Source: Halotia branconii CENA392
GTDB lineage: Bacteria; Cyanobacteriota; Cyanobacteriia; Cyanobacteriales; Nostocaceae
Direction of reading: 5' to 3'
Length of the DNA: 64,000 bases
NCBI RefSeq assembly: GCF_029953635.1
Contig: NZ_CP124543.1
Span: 5,751,802 to 5,815,801, forward strand
Position numbers and translations under genes: made by a program
The notes under the pieces: model-generated
Database searches by the model: none
Seen by the model: only the letters and a program-made list of their open reading frames with translations
Told to the model about the DNA's origin: nothing
In this document: positions 18,321-27,980 of the stretch, in pieces
How the letters are laid out: each line of letters begins with the position of its first letter
Numbering within the stretch: position 1 is the stretch's first letter

Positions 18321-18393
18321 CGCGCCCTGGAGGACTTGAACCCCCGACATCAGGTTTTGGAGACCTGCGTTCTACCAACTGAACTAAGAGCGC
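18321..18393 (-). tRNA. tRNA-Trp (CCA)
   Basis: A 73-nt cloverleaf on the minus strand. Acceptor GCGCTCT/AGGGCGC with discriminator G, anticodon stem CAGGT/ACCTG and anticodon CCA (complement of 18358-18360), T loop GTTCAAGTC. Placement between rplS and secE is the usual cyanobacterial order. Confidence 0.96.
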
Positions 18394-18485
18394 ACAAGCT
18401 GGATTGGATTCAGTTATTGCGCTGAACTTTTAGTTTAACGCAACGCGATTCTTATCTTACCCTATTTTTGTCTAGAGAACAAATC

Positions 18486-18501
18486 AGCGGCAAACGCCGC
18501 T
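18486..18501 (-). terminator. Hairpin downstream of rplS
   Basis: AGCGGC-GTTT-GCCGCT is a perfect 6-bp stem with a 4-nt loop, followed on the minus strand by the moderately T-rich gatttgttc. It lies about 40 bp after the rplS stop and probably ends that transcript. Confidence 0.65.
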
Positions 18502-18541
18502 TCTTGTTTCGTAGAGATTTTTCCCACACCCTGATATAACA

Positions 18542-18904
18542 TCATAAAGAACGGTCAAACCGTTGCTTGATGCGGGTAGCTTTACCGACGCGATCGCGCA
18601 GATAATATAGCTTAGCACGCCGTACTTTACCACGACGCACGACTTTGATATTGTCAATCCGGGGAGAATGCAACAGAAAGACCCGTTCTACACCTACGCC
18701 TTGGAATACGCGGCGAACTGTAATAGTTTCATTAATGCCGCCGTTACGTTTGGCAATTACAACTCCTTCATAAGGTTGTACACGGTATTTTTCGCCTTCT
18801 TTGATTTTCACCCCGACTTTTATAGTATCACCTACATAAATTGTAGGAAGATCAGATTTTAGTTGTTCCGCTTCAATAGAACGGATAATCTCTTGAGCGC
18901 TCAT
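18542..18904 (-). CDS. rplS: 50S ribosomal protein L19
   Basis: A 120-residue protein with L19 features: GDTIKVGVKIKEGEKYRVQP, FEGVVIA-type segment (YEGVVIAKRNGG), the signature VERVFLLHSPRIDNIKVVRR and the C-terminal KLYYLRDRVGKATRI. It lies at the 30S-50S interface. It is the first gene of the minus-strand ribosomal block. Confidence 0.98.
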   Translation of the reverse strand: MSAQEIIRSIEAEQLKSDLPTIYVGDTIKVGVKIKEGEKYRVQPYEGVVIAKRNGGINETITVRRVFQGVGVERVFLLHSPRIDNIKVVRRGKVRRAKLYYLRDRVGKATRIKQRFDRSL

Positions 18905-19054
18905 GGTCTGTATGCTTTAAAAACTCACAATCATTAATCATAAATCGATCATCCTGTTTCAGTCTACTGAATTTCAAGATTGAGATTTTTACCGATACAG
19001 CAGCATAGTCAGGGAAGCTATATTGCAGAAGATTGAGATGCAAGTGTGATATTT

Positions 19055-20014
19055 ATGAAATTTAGCGTCGTCATTACTACTTATAACCGTTTAGATTTGC
19101 TTTGCCGAGCGATTGATTCTGCACTTAACCAGACAATTCCTTGCGAGGTAGTTGTTGCTGATGACTGTTCTAGTGAAGATACTGAAACATATATCAGAAG
19201 TTTGGGTGAGTCGGTTGTCTACCACCGTAATGAGGTTAACAAAGGTCATGCAGCAACGGTCAATGCTGGAGTGCAAAAAGCCAGCGGCGACTGGATTAAA
19301 TTTTTGGATGATGATGACTATTTAGATAGTAAGTGTATAGAACAAATGGCAAAAGCGATCGCACTTTGCCCTGAGGCTGTCATTTGCTCTTGTATTGCGG
19401 CTCAAGTAAATGCTGATGAAGTTGAATTAAGTCGTACCCCGCAAGTAGGGTCTGGTTTAGCTTGTTATATCCCTCAAGCAGATATTCATTATGGAATGCT
19501 CTTAGAAGTTGTGCCTTTTGGTACACCTGTACAAGTCGCCTGTCAAAGGGAAGCTTTTTGTAAAACTGGCGGTTGGGATTCCCAGCTTGATGCTAACTGT
19601 GATGATATTGATTCTTGGATTCGCATTGCTCAATTTGGTGAAGCTATTTTTATTAATCAATGCCTTGCCTACCGGACTATTTGGCCTGGTGCTTATAATC
19701 AAAAGTTTTCTTTATCTCAAAGGCTAGAGACAAATATTTTAATGAAAGAAAAAATATATGCCTTAATTGCCGAAAAACATCGCTCCCATGTTCCTGCATT
19801 TGAGGATATTAAAAATTACCTCAAACTACATTGGATTTTGGTAGCACTGAAGCAAAAAAACCTGCAAAGCTTTGTATCAATGTTAGATAAATCTTTATTT
19901 TCTCCTTTTGCTTGGCGACTTTTAGTAACTGCTATCTTTTCCCGTCAATCTCACACCTCCAACTCTCCAATTCGTAAATGTGTATTGATTGAGTCAGGAC
20001 TTACGGATGGTTGA
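19055..20014 (+). CDS. Family 2 glycosyltransferase
   Basis: A 319-residue protein from the ATG at 19055; a GTG nine bases upstream is less likely because family similarity starts at the Met. A GT-A fold is clear: KFSVVITTYNRLDLLCRAID at the N-terminus, VVVADDCSSEDT near 38 for nucleotide-sugar contact, NKGHAATVNAGVQKASGDWI, and the DxD-type metal site FLDDDDYLD near 88. GT2 enzymes transfer sugars from nucleotide donors to polysaccharide, lipid or protein; the acceptor cannot be told. No membrane segment is evident. It is a lone gene. Confidence 0.9.
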   Translation: MKFSVVITTYNRLDLLCRAIDSALNQTIPCEVVVADDCSSEDTETYIRSLGESVVYHRNEVNKGHAATVNAGVQKASGDWIKFLDDDDYLDSKCIEQMAKAIALCPEAVICSCIAAQVNADEVELSRTPQVGSGLACYIPQADIHYGMLLEVVPFGTPVQVACQREAFCKTGGWDSQLDANCDDIDSWIRIAQFGEAIFINQCLAYRTIWPGAYNQKFSLSQRLETNILMKEKIYALIAEKHRSHVPAFEDIKNYLKLHWILVALKQKNLQSFVSMLDKSLFSPFAWRLLVTAIFSRQSHTSNSPIRKCVLIESGLTDG

Positions 20015-20122
20015 CTGAATAACGTAGACACAGGCTTACCGTTTGCGGATCTACGTTACAAAAATTTACTTTGACAAAGGGTTTTAGCCTTAACTGATAC
20101 AAATTTACTTATCTCCAAAAAA

Positions 20123-20155
20123 TAGATCTTTTGCTAATTTTTAGCAAAAGATCTA
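20123..20155. terminator. Strong bidirectional terminator hairpin
   Basis: A perfect 15-bp stem (TAGATCTTTTGCTAA, loop TTT) lies between convergent genes. On the minus strand it is followed by TTTTTT, ending the ferredoxin-like gene at 20217. It can also stop transcripts of the glycosyltransferase gene. Confidence 0.85.
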
Positions 20156-20216
20156 TACACTTTTCACGAGAATAAAAATACTTATTATTAACTTTTCTCA
20201 TTAATACAGTAGGAAC

Positions 20217-20885
20217 TTAGTTACCAGTCCCAGCGAATCTTGCTACGGGTATTGCTATTTCCCGCAGATTCTCTGAATCTTGATGTCTATCTTGATTAGC
20301 AAAATGCTTGTCCATAACTGCGGGAACTTGTGCAGCTTGAATCCGGCTATAGCGAGTTTTATCTGGCATTACTATGTTGGGGCCAGCCTTGCAGTTTTTC
20401 ATGCAGCCAGTACCTTTGATATTTACTTGGTCTTCTAAACCGCGATCGCTTAGACTTGCTTCTAGTGCCTGACAAACTCCTTTAGCACCGCGTTTCATAC
20501 AGTCAGACTTTTGACACACTAAAATCGTAGCTTTAGTTTTAGCTGGTTTGGTTTTGGCGTGATGATCTTCTGGGGGTTGCTGTCCTGGTGTGAGAGTCGG
20601 AACTTTCCCCATATCACTTTGCGCTGCCATTACCTGTTCAGCCTTCAGTGTCACTATGTCACTTTTTTTATCATATTTTTTTTCACCAACAACTTGTAAC
20701 CAAGTGCCTGGAGGTAATCTCCAGTCAAAATTAGCTCTTAAATGTTTTGCAAGTTTTACATAGCACTCACCTTCAGAAGTTGCTAATGTCAAGCCTTTGA
20801 GTTTATAGCCATCTTTAATAACAAAATCAATAAATCTTCCTTCTAGGCGAAATTCTGAAATTTTCTGATTGTGAGATGCACTCAT
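20217..20885 (-). CDS. Thioredoxin-like (2Fe-2S) ferredoxin-domain protein
   Basis: A 222-residue protein from the ATG at 20885. Residues about 1-75 form a nucleic-acid/OB-like beta domain (EFRLEGRFIDFVIKDGYKLK). From about 112 a thioredoxin-like 2Fe-2S domain appears, with CQKSDCMKRGAKGVCQAL and then GTGCMKNCKAGPNIVM. The spacing Cys-x4-Cys ... Cys-x3-Cys matches ferredoxins of the NuoE/Shethna type. It probably passes electrons; the partner is unknown. It lies 72 bp downstream of the small gene at 20958 and is likely co-transcribed with it. Confidence 0.88.
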   Translation of the reverse strand: MSASHNQKISEFRLEGRFIDFVIKDGYKLKGLTLATSEGECYVKLAKHLRANFDWRLPPGTWLQVVGEKKYDKKSDIVTLKAEQVMAAQSDMGKVPTLTPGQQPPEDHHAKTKPAKTKATILVCQKSDCMKRGAKGVCQALEASLSDRGLEDQVNIKGTGCMKNCKAGPNIVMPDKTRYSRIQAAQVPAVMDKHFANQDRHQDSENLREIAIPVARFAGTGN

Positions 20886-20957
20886 GTTGTTTGACCTATT
20901 TTTTACTAAAGTGAGCCTAAGACATTTAAGTGAGCTGCTTTGAACCGCCGCCAATTA

Positions 20958-21230
20958 TTACAAGTGTTGGTCACGACTATGCCAACTATGTTCAAGAGTC
21001 CAAATTAAGTCTTGACGAGAAGCTGTAAATCGTCGCATCACACACCAAAGTTGAAAAGCTGCCGTAGGATTGCCAATTTCGACTTTCAATGGTTGGTTGG
21101 CCTCACACCAACAAGGAATATCTAGCTCTTGTAAGCGTTGATAGATTTGCCAGCGGTCTGCCCAACTAACCTCAACAACGTGCTTATTTTCTACTTCTGA
21201 ACTAAACGATTTCAAAAGACTAGCCCCCAA
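20958..21230 (-). CDS. Conserved-looking hypothetical protein, 90 residues
   Basis: A 90-residue soluble protein of unknown function. Visible features are a Trp-rich composition (VEVSWADRWQIYQRL, IPCWCEANQPL, LIWTLEHSWHSRDQHL). I have the impression of a small cyanobacterial protein family but cannot name it. It shares direction with the ferredoxin-domain gene. Confidence 0.7.
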   Translation of the reverse strand: MGASLLKSFSSEVENKHVVEVSWADRWQIYQRLQELDIPCWCEANQPLKVEIGNPTAAFQLWCVMRRFTASRQDLIWTLEHSWHSRDQHL

Positions 21231-21678
21231 AGTGCAACTAAATTGCAGTAACTACTATGCTTTTACTCGCCGACGTTTAGCATTCCTGGGAATACAACTT
21301 CTTTTCTAAGCATAACTTAAGTGCAAACAATTCTCAATTAGTTTAGCAAAAAAATATAAAAAATTCGTAATAATTCCCTGTTGCAAGCGAGAAAAGCAGA
21401 ATAGGGGATAGGGCATCCCTTCGGGAATTAAAAATTAAAAATTAAAAATTGATTCGATTTCATTCCCCCTGCCCCTCTGCTCCTCTGCTTCCCCTGCTTC
21501 CCCTGCCTCTTCCCCTGCTCTGTTTCTGTGTTCATTTCACTAATAAGTAAAATTTGCACTTTTAAAGACAGATAATCCGAAACTTTATGATATTGAATAG
21601 TCTTGCTTTTGTTTTTAAAATGTTAAGATGTAAAGGCTAAACAGTTGGCATCCATAACTGCTAAAAAGAGGGAGAACA
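21231..21678. other. dps upstream region with two simple repeats
   Basis: About 450 bp. An AATTAAA heptamer run lies at 21425-21450, and a CCCCTGC/CTCTGCT-rich stretch at 21465-21520. The dps promoter should be in the AT-rich part after 21530; a GAGGGAG ribosome site precedes the dps ATG. Confidence 0.6.
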
Positions 21679-22233
21679 ATGTCTGATACGCAAACTATGT
21701 TACAAAATTTTGGTCAGGTATATGACAATCCTGTTTTGCTGGATCGCAGTATAACTGCTCCGGTAACCGAAGGATTTAATGTCGTATTAGCTAGTTTTCA
21801 GGCACTTTATTTACAGTACCAAAAACATCATTTTGTAGTTGAAGGTGCAGAATTTTACTCACTGCATGAATTTTTCAACGAAAGTTATGACGAAGTTCAA
21901 GACCATGTCCATGAAATTGGTGAGCGCTTAAATGGACTGGGTGGTGTGCCAGCCGCTAGTTTCAGCAAACTAGCAGAATTAACCTGCTTTGAGCCAGAAG
22001 CCGATGGCGTATTTTCTTCTCGCAAGATGGTAGAAAATGATCTAGCGGCAGAACAAGCCATCATCAATGTGATTCGCCGCCAAGCGGCTCAGGCAGAGAG
22101 CTTAGGCGATCGCGGCACACGCTATTTGTACGAAAAAATTCTCTTAAAAACTGAAGAAAGAGCTTATCATCTGGCTCACTTCCTTGCTAAAGACAGTTTA
22201 ACCTTGGGGTTTGTTCAACCTGCTCAAAACTAA
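21679..22233 (+). CDS. Dps-family ferritin with His-type ferroxidase centre
   Basis: A 184-residue four-helix-bundle ferritin-like protein. Dps dodecamers oxidise and store iron and protect DNA. The usual ligand pattern is recognisable in YQKHHFVVEGAEFYSLHEFF and in DHVHEIGERL. In that second motif, canonical Dps has Asp at the position of the His in VHEIGER. This matches, from memory, the His-type ferroxidase class described for Nostoc punctiforme Dps4. The Asp-to-His change is what the sequence shows; the class assignment is established-family knowledge. The gene has a clear ribosome site and its own terminator. Confidence 0.92.
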   Translation: MSDTQTMLQNFGQVYDNPVLLDRSITAPVTEGFNVVLASFQALYLQYQKHHFVVEGAEFYSLHEFFNESYDEVQDHVHEIGERLNGLGGVPAASFSKLAELTCFEPEADGVFSSRKMVENDLAAEQAIINVIRRQAAQAESLGDRGTRYLYEKILLKTEERAYHLAHFLAKDSLTLGFVQPAQN

Positions 22234-22310
22234 TAGCCTCATCATCTAGATTGGTTGACTCTAGACTGAAGAAAATGTTGGCGAACCAAGGTCTTAAAAA
22301 AATATAAAGA

Positions 22311-22344
22311 ATGGCAGAGAAATGATACATATCTCTGCCATTTT
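22311..22344 (+). terminator. Rho-independent terminator after dps
   Basis: TGGCAGAGA (22311-22319) pairs with TCTCTGCCA (22331-22339) across an 11-nt loop and is followed by TTTTT. It is 78 bp past the dps stop. Confidence 0.85.
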
Positions 22345-22766
22345 TAATTTAAATCAATAAAACAACACAAGATATAGTTTTAATCAGGGATAGATATTAA
22401 AAATTATTGGCAATAAGCTAGCTAGGAAATTTTCTTATTCAAGTTGATTATATAAAAATAACTGTTAGAAGTAAGTGTAGAAAATAAATATTGAATTATT
22501 GCAAAAATTATTAGTTTAAATCAAAACTATTAGCAAGCAGCTAGGAAATTATTTCTTGGGAATTAACTAAAATTAGACATATACAAAAATAGAGATAATG
22601 GAAAATATGAGGTAGATCAAAGAGAGTAACTGTATAAAAACCTCCTCATCATATTTCTCTAGTGTCTGTTATCAAACCTGGAAAACTTGATAATAAATAA
22701 TATGAGTGAGGGTAAAGACCCTTAAAATAATCAGGATTTGTATTCTCGTACTCCAACCCAACAACT
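22345..22766. other. AT-rich region upstream of carB
   Basis: About 420 bp, strongly AT-rich, with two related patches (attattagtttaaatcaaaac; ctaggaaatt). The carB promoter is expected here. I see no gene. Confidence 0.5.
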
Positions 22767-25700
22767 ATGCCCCGCCGTCAAGACCTCCGGAAAATACTGC
22801 TGTTAGGCTCTGGCCCAATTGTGATTGGACAAGCCTGTGAGTTTGACTACTCTGGTACTCAAGCCTGTAAAGCGTTGCGAGAAGAAGGCTATGAGGTGGT
22901 GTTAGTTAACTCTAACCCTGCCACAATTATGACTGATCCAGAAACGGCCGATCGCACCTACATTGAGCCGTTGACACCAGAAATTGTCGAAAAAGTCATC
23001 GCCAAAGAACGCCCAGATGCTTTACTACCGACAATGGGAGGACAAACTGCCCTGAATATCGCAGTCGCTCTAGCGAAAAATGGGGTATTAGAAAGGTACA
23101 ATGTTGAATTAATTGGCGCTAAACTACCAGCCATCGAAAAAGCCGAAGACCGAAAACTTTTTGGTGAGGCAATGGCCAGGATTGGGGTAGCTGTGTGTCC
23201 CAGTGGTACAGCCGAATCTTTAGAAGAATCAAAAGCGATCGCCCGCCAAATTGGTACTTATCCGCTAATTATTCGCCCTGCCTTTACAATGGGTGGTAGT
23301 GGCGGTGGTATAGCCTACAACCAAGAAGAATTTGAAGAAATGGCACAGGTAGGTATAGATGCCAGCCCCGTTTCGCAAATTCTGATCGACCAGTCTCTAC
23401 TCGGCTGGAAAGAATACGAGTTGGAAGTAATGCGCGATTTAGCAGATAACGTCGTGATTATCTGTTCCATCGAAAACCTTGACCCGATGGGTATTCATAC
23501 TGGAGACTCAATTACCGTCGCTCCTGCTCAAACCCTCACCGATAAAGAATACCAACGGTTGCGGGATATGGCAATTAAAATCATCCGCGAGATTGGTGTA
23601 GAAACTGGTGGTTCTAATATCCAGTTTGCCATCAATCCCGTAACTGGAGATGTAGTTGTGATTGAAATGAATCCCCGTGTATCTCGTAGTTCCGCTTTGG
23701 CTTCTAAAGCTACAGGTTTCCCCATTGCCAAGATGGCGGCAAAGCTAGCTGTGGGTTATACCCTAGATGAAATTAAAAATGACATCACCAAGAAAACTCC
23801 CGCATCTTTTGAGCCGACAATTGACTATGTAGTTACCAAAATTCCTCGCTTTGCTTTTGAAAAGTTCCCAGGTTCAGACTCAGTGCTGACAACCCAAATG
23901 AAGTCAGTGGGTGAAGCAATGGCAATTGGGCGGACATTCAATGAATCCTTCCAAAAGGCGCTGCGTTCCTTAGAAACTGGACGCGCTGGTTGGGGTTGCG
24001 ACCAACCAGAAAAATTACCCAGTGGCGAACAAATTCGCGCCCTTTTACGAACACCTAACCCCGATCGCATCTTTGCTGTGCGTCATGCTTTACAATTGGG
24101 ACTAAGTAGCGAGGAAATCTACGAACTCACAGGTATTGACCCGTGGTTTCTAGATAAAATACAGCAACTGTTGGATGTAGAGAAATTCCTCAAGCGGACA
24201 CCATTAAAGCAGTTGACAAAAGCTCAATTGTATGGAGTTAAGCGGGATGGATATAGCGATCGCCAGATTGCTTTTGCTACTAAAACAACCGAAGATCAAG
24301 TCCGCGCCTACCGCCAACAATTAGGAGTTATCCCTGTTTACAAAACTGTAGACACTTGTGCTGCTGAATTTGAAGCGTTTACTCCTTACTACTATTCTAC
24401 CTACGAAGAAGAAACGGAAGTATTAGCCGCAACAAAGCCGAAGGTAATGATTTTAGGCGGTGGCCCTAACCGCATTGGCCAGGGAATTGAGTTTGACTAT
24501 TGTTGTTGTCATGCTGCTTATGCTCTGAAAAAAGCAGGGTTTGAGACAATTATGGTCAACTCAAACCCAGAGACAGTCTCTACAGATTATGACACCAGCG
24601 ATCGCCTTTACTTTGAGCCGTTGACAAAAGAAGATGTCCTTAACATCATCGAAGCTGAAAATCCTGTGGGTGTGATTATTCAGTTTGGCGGACAAACACC
24701 ATTGAAGTTAGCTGTTCCCCTCCAACAAGTACTTAATAGCGATCAATCAACGCTCAGCACCAAAATCTGGGGTACATCACCAGATTCTATCGACATGGCA
24801 GAAAACCGGGAGCGATTTGAGCAGATTCTCAATCAGTTAAAGATTGCTCAACCGCCGAACGGTATTGCCCGGAGTTATGAAGATGCGCTGATTGTTGCTA
24901 AACGTATTGGTTATCCGGTAGTGGTGCGGCCTAGCTATGTATTAGGAGGACGGGCAATGGAAATTGTCTATTCTGATACAGAATTGGAACGCTACATGAG
25001 TTTTGCAGTGCAGGTGGAACCAGAACATCCAATTTTAATTGATAAATTTTTAGAAAATGCCATCGAAGTCGATGTCGATGCGATCGCCGATCACACAGGA
25101 CAAGTAGTAATTGGCGGTATTATGGAACACATTGAACAAGCCGGGATTCATTCTGGAGATTCCGCTTGCACTTTACCCTCGATTTCTTTACCACCAGCGG
25201 TACTTAATCAAATTCGCACTTGGACAGTGCAACTAGCACAAGCACTATCAGTTGTCGGGTTGATGAATATTCAGTTTGCTGTTGTTGGCGCTCAAGGCTA
25301 TTCTCCTCAAGTTTACATTCTTGAAGCTAATCCCCGCGCCTCGCGTACAGTGCCGTTTGTTTCTAAGGCTACGGGTGTGCCATTAGCAAAACTTGCATCT
25401 TTAATTATGTCTGGTCAAACTTTAGAGGAACTAGGTTTTACCCAGGAAGTCATTCCATCTCATATTGCCGTTAAAGAAGCAGTTTTACCCTTTAATAAAT
25501 TCCCCGGAACTGATACTATATTGGGACCAGAGATGCGCTCTACTGGTGAGGTGATGGGGATTGATAGTGATTTTGGACGCGCCTATGCTAAAGCAGAATT
25601 AGGCGCAGGTGAGCGTTTACCTCTGCAAGGAACTGTATTTGTGTCGATGAGCGATCGCGACAAAACAGCTGCGGTTCCTGTAGTTAGGGAATTTATTGAC

Positions 25701-26030
25701 TTAGGCTTCACCGTTATGGCTACCATTGGTACAGGCCAAGTACTCCAAGAACAAGGATTAGACGTTGAGCTAATACTGAAACTTCACGAAGGCCGTCCTC
25801 ATGTCCTAGATGCCATCAAAAATCAGAAAATCCAACTTATCATCAATACACCCTCAGGCGAAGAAGCTCAGACTGATGCTAGATTAATCCGTCGTACAGC
25901 CTTAGCTTATAAAATTCCCATCATTACTACCATCGCTGGAGCCAAAGCTACTGTCGCTGCGATCCGTTCTTTACAAACTACGACTTTAGACGTAAAAGTC
26001 ATCCAAGAATACTGCACGATACCTTTGTGA
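22767..26030 (+). CDS. carB: Carbamoyl-phosphate synthase large subunit
   Basis: A 1087-residue protein, the normal CarB length. Two homologous ATP-grasp halves are evident: the first starts KILLLGSGPIVIGQACEFDY and has IEMNPRVSRSSALASKATG near 300; the second starts VMILGGGPNRIGQGIEFDY near 562 with ILEANPRASRTVPFVSKATG near 850. The C-terminal MGS-like domain (about 950-1075) binds allosteric effectors. It makes carbamoyl phosphate from bicarbonate, ATP and glutamine-derived ammonia for arginine and pyrimidine synthesis; carA is not in the window. Confidence 0.99.
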   Translation: MPRRQDLRKILLLGSGPIVIGQACEFDYSGTQACKALREEGYEVVLVNSNPATIMTDPETADRTYIEPLTPEIVEKVIAKERPDALLPTMGGQTALNIAVALAKNGVLERYNVELIGAKLPAIEKAEDRKLFGEAMARIGVAVCPSGTAESLEESKAIARQIGTYPLIIRPAFTMGGSGGGIAYNQEEFEEMAQVGIDASPVSQILIDQSLLGWKEYELEVMRDLADNVVIICSIENLDPMGIHTGDSITVAPAQTLTDKEYQRLRDMAIKIIREIGVETGGSNIQFAINPVTGDVVVIEMNPRVSRSSALASKATGFPIAKMAAKLAVGYTLDEIKNDITKKTPASFEPTIDYVVTKIPRFAFEKFPGSDSVLTTQMKSVGEAMAIGRTFNESFQKALRSLETGRAGWGCDQPEKLPSGEQIRALLRTPNPDRIFAVRHALQLGLSSEEIYELTGIDPWFLDKIQQLLDVEKFLKRTPLKQLTKAQLYGVKRDGYSDRQIAFATKTTEDQVRAYRQQLGVIPVYKTVDTCAAEFEAFTPYYYSTYEEETEVLAATKPKVMILGGGPNRIGQGIEFDYCCCHAAYALKKAGFETIMVNSNPETVSTDYDTSDRLYFEPLTKEDVLNIIEAENPVGVIIQFGGQTPLKLAVPLQQVLNSDQSTLSTKIWGTSPDSIDMAENRERFEQILNQLKIAQPPNGIARSYEDALIVAKRIGYPVVVRPSYVLGGRAMEIVYSDTELERYMSFAVQVEPEHPILIDKFLENAIEVDVDAIADHTGQVVIGGIMEHIEQAGIHSGDSACTLPSISLPPAVLNQIRTWTVQLAQALSVVGLMNIQFAVVGAQGYSPQVYILEANPRASRTVPFVSKATGVPLAKLASLIMSGQTLEELGFTQEVIPSHIAVKEAVLPFNKFPGTDTILGPEMRSTGEVMGIDSDFGRAYAKAELGAGERLPLQGTVFVSMSDRDKTAAVPVVREFIDLGFTVMATIGTGQVLQEQGLDVELILKLHEGRPHVLDAIKNQKIQLIINTPSGEEAQTDARLIRRTALAYKIPIITTIAGAKATVAAIRSLQTTTLDVKVIQEYCTIPL

Positions 26031-26041
26031 TGCCCTGACCT

Positions 26042-26284
26042 TAGTGGTCTGTCAACCTAAAAATTACGGGTGGAGGCAGGCAAAAAAAGAAGGGGAAGCA
26101 GGCGCTACTATTCGGTTAAGCATTTTTAACTTGAAATTGCGTTTTGGGAAAAGGTTAAAGGCTTTTCTTTTCCTTTTTACCCTTTTCCTTTCTCCCTTAA
26201 CCAAAAGGTATTGGGGAAGCAGGGGGAAAAAAGAACTAGACTTTTATCCCATCAACCTAGCAAACTTATCTTGGCAGACCACTA
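26042..26284. mobile_element. MITE-like element with 14-bp terminal inverted repeats
   Basis: The left end TAGTGGTCTGTCAA (26042-26055) and right end TTGGCAGACCACTA (26271-26284) are inverted copies matching 13 of 14. Both ends begin with TA, as expected when an IS630/Tc1-type element targets TA. The 243-bp interior has no transposase; an 84-codon ORF inside is low complexity and probably not a gene. It begins 12 bp after the carB stop. Confidence 0.7.
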
Positions 26285-26877
26285 GAAAGCAAGGGTAATT
26301 TATTTTACTAAAGAATTGGGAAACTACGGGGAAAATTTGTAGTTGTTCCCCTTTCCTATTCCAAAATCTGCATTAAGCCATATTTACAAGAAAAATTAAG
26401 CAATTATTATAGAAGAATAATTATTGTTCTCATTGAGATATTTTAACAAATATGAGGAATTTATTTTTCTCTAGTGAAACATTTATATAAATTGGCTTCC
26501 AAATCATGGCAAAATTAGACTTCTGACAAAAGTTATTTTTACTGAAGAACAAGACGCTTTCAACCGAAAATAAATGAATAAAAAGCCTTGTTTGCAAGGA
26601 ACACGGTTTTTAGACCAGGACAGTAGATAATGGAGCATCAAGAAGAATTATCAAGTGCATAGACTAGAATATATGGAAAATTCTAGGTTGTCAGGTATTC
26701 CAAATTTTCTCATAAATGTTACAATTATTAATCATGATTAAATACAAAAAATGTCAATCTTATTACCTTTTATCTAACCAAAGACACTTGTAAAAGCTAA
26801 TAAAAAACTGTAACGTCTTGCAGTTAAGAGTCTAAATGTGATTAATTACGAGCCACCGAGACTCTCGGACGCACAAC
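26285..26877. other. Region upstream of the sigma factor gene
   Basis: About 590 bp of AT-rich DNA. It should contain the sigma gene promoter. An attaatcatgattaaat near-palindrome lies at about 26727-26743. Nothing else stands out. Confidence 0.45.
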
Positions 26878-27939
26878 TTGCTAACCATCATGGGTTCCCA
26901 GTTCAACTGGGTAGCGCCCTCCAAGAGCATCTATCAATTAATGACCCTACCTAACAATCCATCATTACCAAAGAGTAGCGCCATGAAGACCGCTCAAACA
27001 GCCACAGACCTCGTGCGGACTTACCTGCGGGAGATTGGCCGTGTGCCACTCTTAACCCACGAGGAAGAAATTTTTTATGGCAAACAAGTGCAGCGTTCTA
27101 GCACGTTGCACGAAGTGAGGGAAAATCTTGCTACCCAGTTGGATCGTCAACCAACTATAGAAGAGTGGGCAACGGCGGCAAAACTAGAAACAGTAGAGTT
27201 GAACGAGGCGATCGCTGAAGGCGAAATTGCCAAGCGTAAAATGGTAGAAGCCAATTTGCGCCTAGTTGTATCTGTTGCCAAAAAATATATTAAGCGCAAC
27301 GTCGATTTACTCGACTTAATCCAAGAAGGTAGTATAGGAATGCAGCGAGGTGTAGAAAAATTTGACCCCACGAAAGGTTACAGATTTTCTACTTATGCTT
27401 ATTGGTGGATTCGTCAAGCCATTACGCGGGCGATCGCCGAAAAAGCTCGCACTATTCGCCTACCGATTCATATTACTGAGAAGTTAAACAAGATTAAAAA
27501 GGCACAGCGTCATTTATCTCAACGATTGGGAAGAGCGCCTTCTGCCTCTGAACTAGCTCAAGAATTAGAATTGACACCCAAGCAGGTACGCGAGTACCTA
27601 GAGAAAGCTCGATTGCCCTTGTCGTTAGATTTACGGCTGGGAGATAACTATGATACTGAACTCGGAGAAATGCTGGAAGATCCAGGAGCTTCTCCAGAAG
27701 AATTTGTCATGCAATCTTCCCTATCCTATGACTTAGAGCGTTTAATGGAAGAACTTACTCCTCAGCAGCGGCAAGTAATCACATTGCGCTTTGGATTAGC
27801 AGATGGACAAGCCCTAACTTTGGCTAGAATAGGCGAAATCTTGAATATTAGCCGTGAACGAGTCAGGCAAATTGAGCGCGAAGCTCTCACCAAACTTCGC
27901 AAATCTAAAGCTAGCATGGATGAATATTTAGCAAGTTAG
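26878..27939 (+). CDS. sigD: Group 2 RNA polymerase sigma factor, SigD-like
   Basis: Up to 353 residues. Region 1.2 (DLVRTYLREIGRVPLLTHEEE), region 2 with LIQEGSIGMQRGVEKFDPTKGYRFSTYAYWWIRQAI split across 2.2-2.4, region 3 (RTIRLPIHITEKLNKIKKAQ) and region 4 (LRFGLADGQALTLARIGEIL, then ISRERVRQIEREAL) are intact. The long region 1.1 of the housekeeping factor is missing, which fits group 2. The start is uncertain: TTG 26878 and ATGs at 26890, 26941 and 26983 are in frame, none with a strong ribosome site. The symbol rests on my recollection that sigD follows carB in Anabaena PCC 7120; sigB or sigC types are alternatives. Confidence 0.85.
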   Translation: MLTIMGSQFNWVAPSKSIYQLMTLPNNPSLPKSSAMKTAQTATDLVRTYLREIGRVPLLTHEEEIFYGKQVQRSSTLHEVRENLATQLDRQPTIEEWATAAKLETVELNEAIAEGEIAKRKMVEANLRLVVSVAKKYIKRNVDLLDLIQEGSIGMQRGVEKFDPTKGYRFSTYAYWWIRQAITRAIAEKARTIRLPIHITEKLNKIKKAQRHLSQRLGRAPSASELAQELELTPKQVREYLEKARLPLSLDLRLGDNYDTELGEMLEDPGASPEEFVMQSSLSYDLERLMEELTPQQRQVITLRFGLADGQALTLARIGEILNISRERVRQIEREALTKLRKSKASMDEYLAS

Positions 27940-27980
27940 TCAATGGTCAATGGTCAACAATAAATTTTTGACTATTGACC
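27938..27980 (+). repeat. Two-armed TCAATGG heptamer repeat at the sigma gene stop
   Basis: GTCAATG GTCAATG GTCAACA (27939-27959) starts in the stop codon and is followed by the inverted arm TTGACTATTGACC (27968-27980). The arms match 12 of 13 and could act as a terminator. Confidence 0.75.

Noticed and set aside
26044..26298. 84-codon plus-strand ORF after carB
   Set aside because: It lies almost wholly inside the MITE-like element, is low complexity and has no family resemblance or ribosome site.
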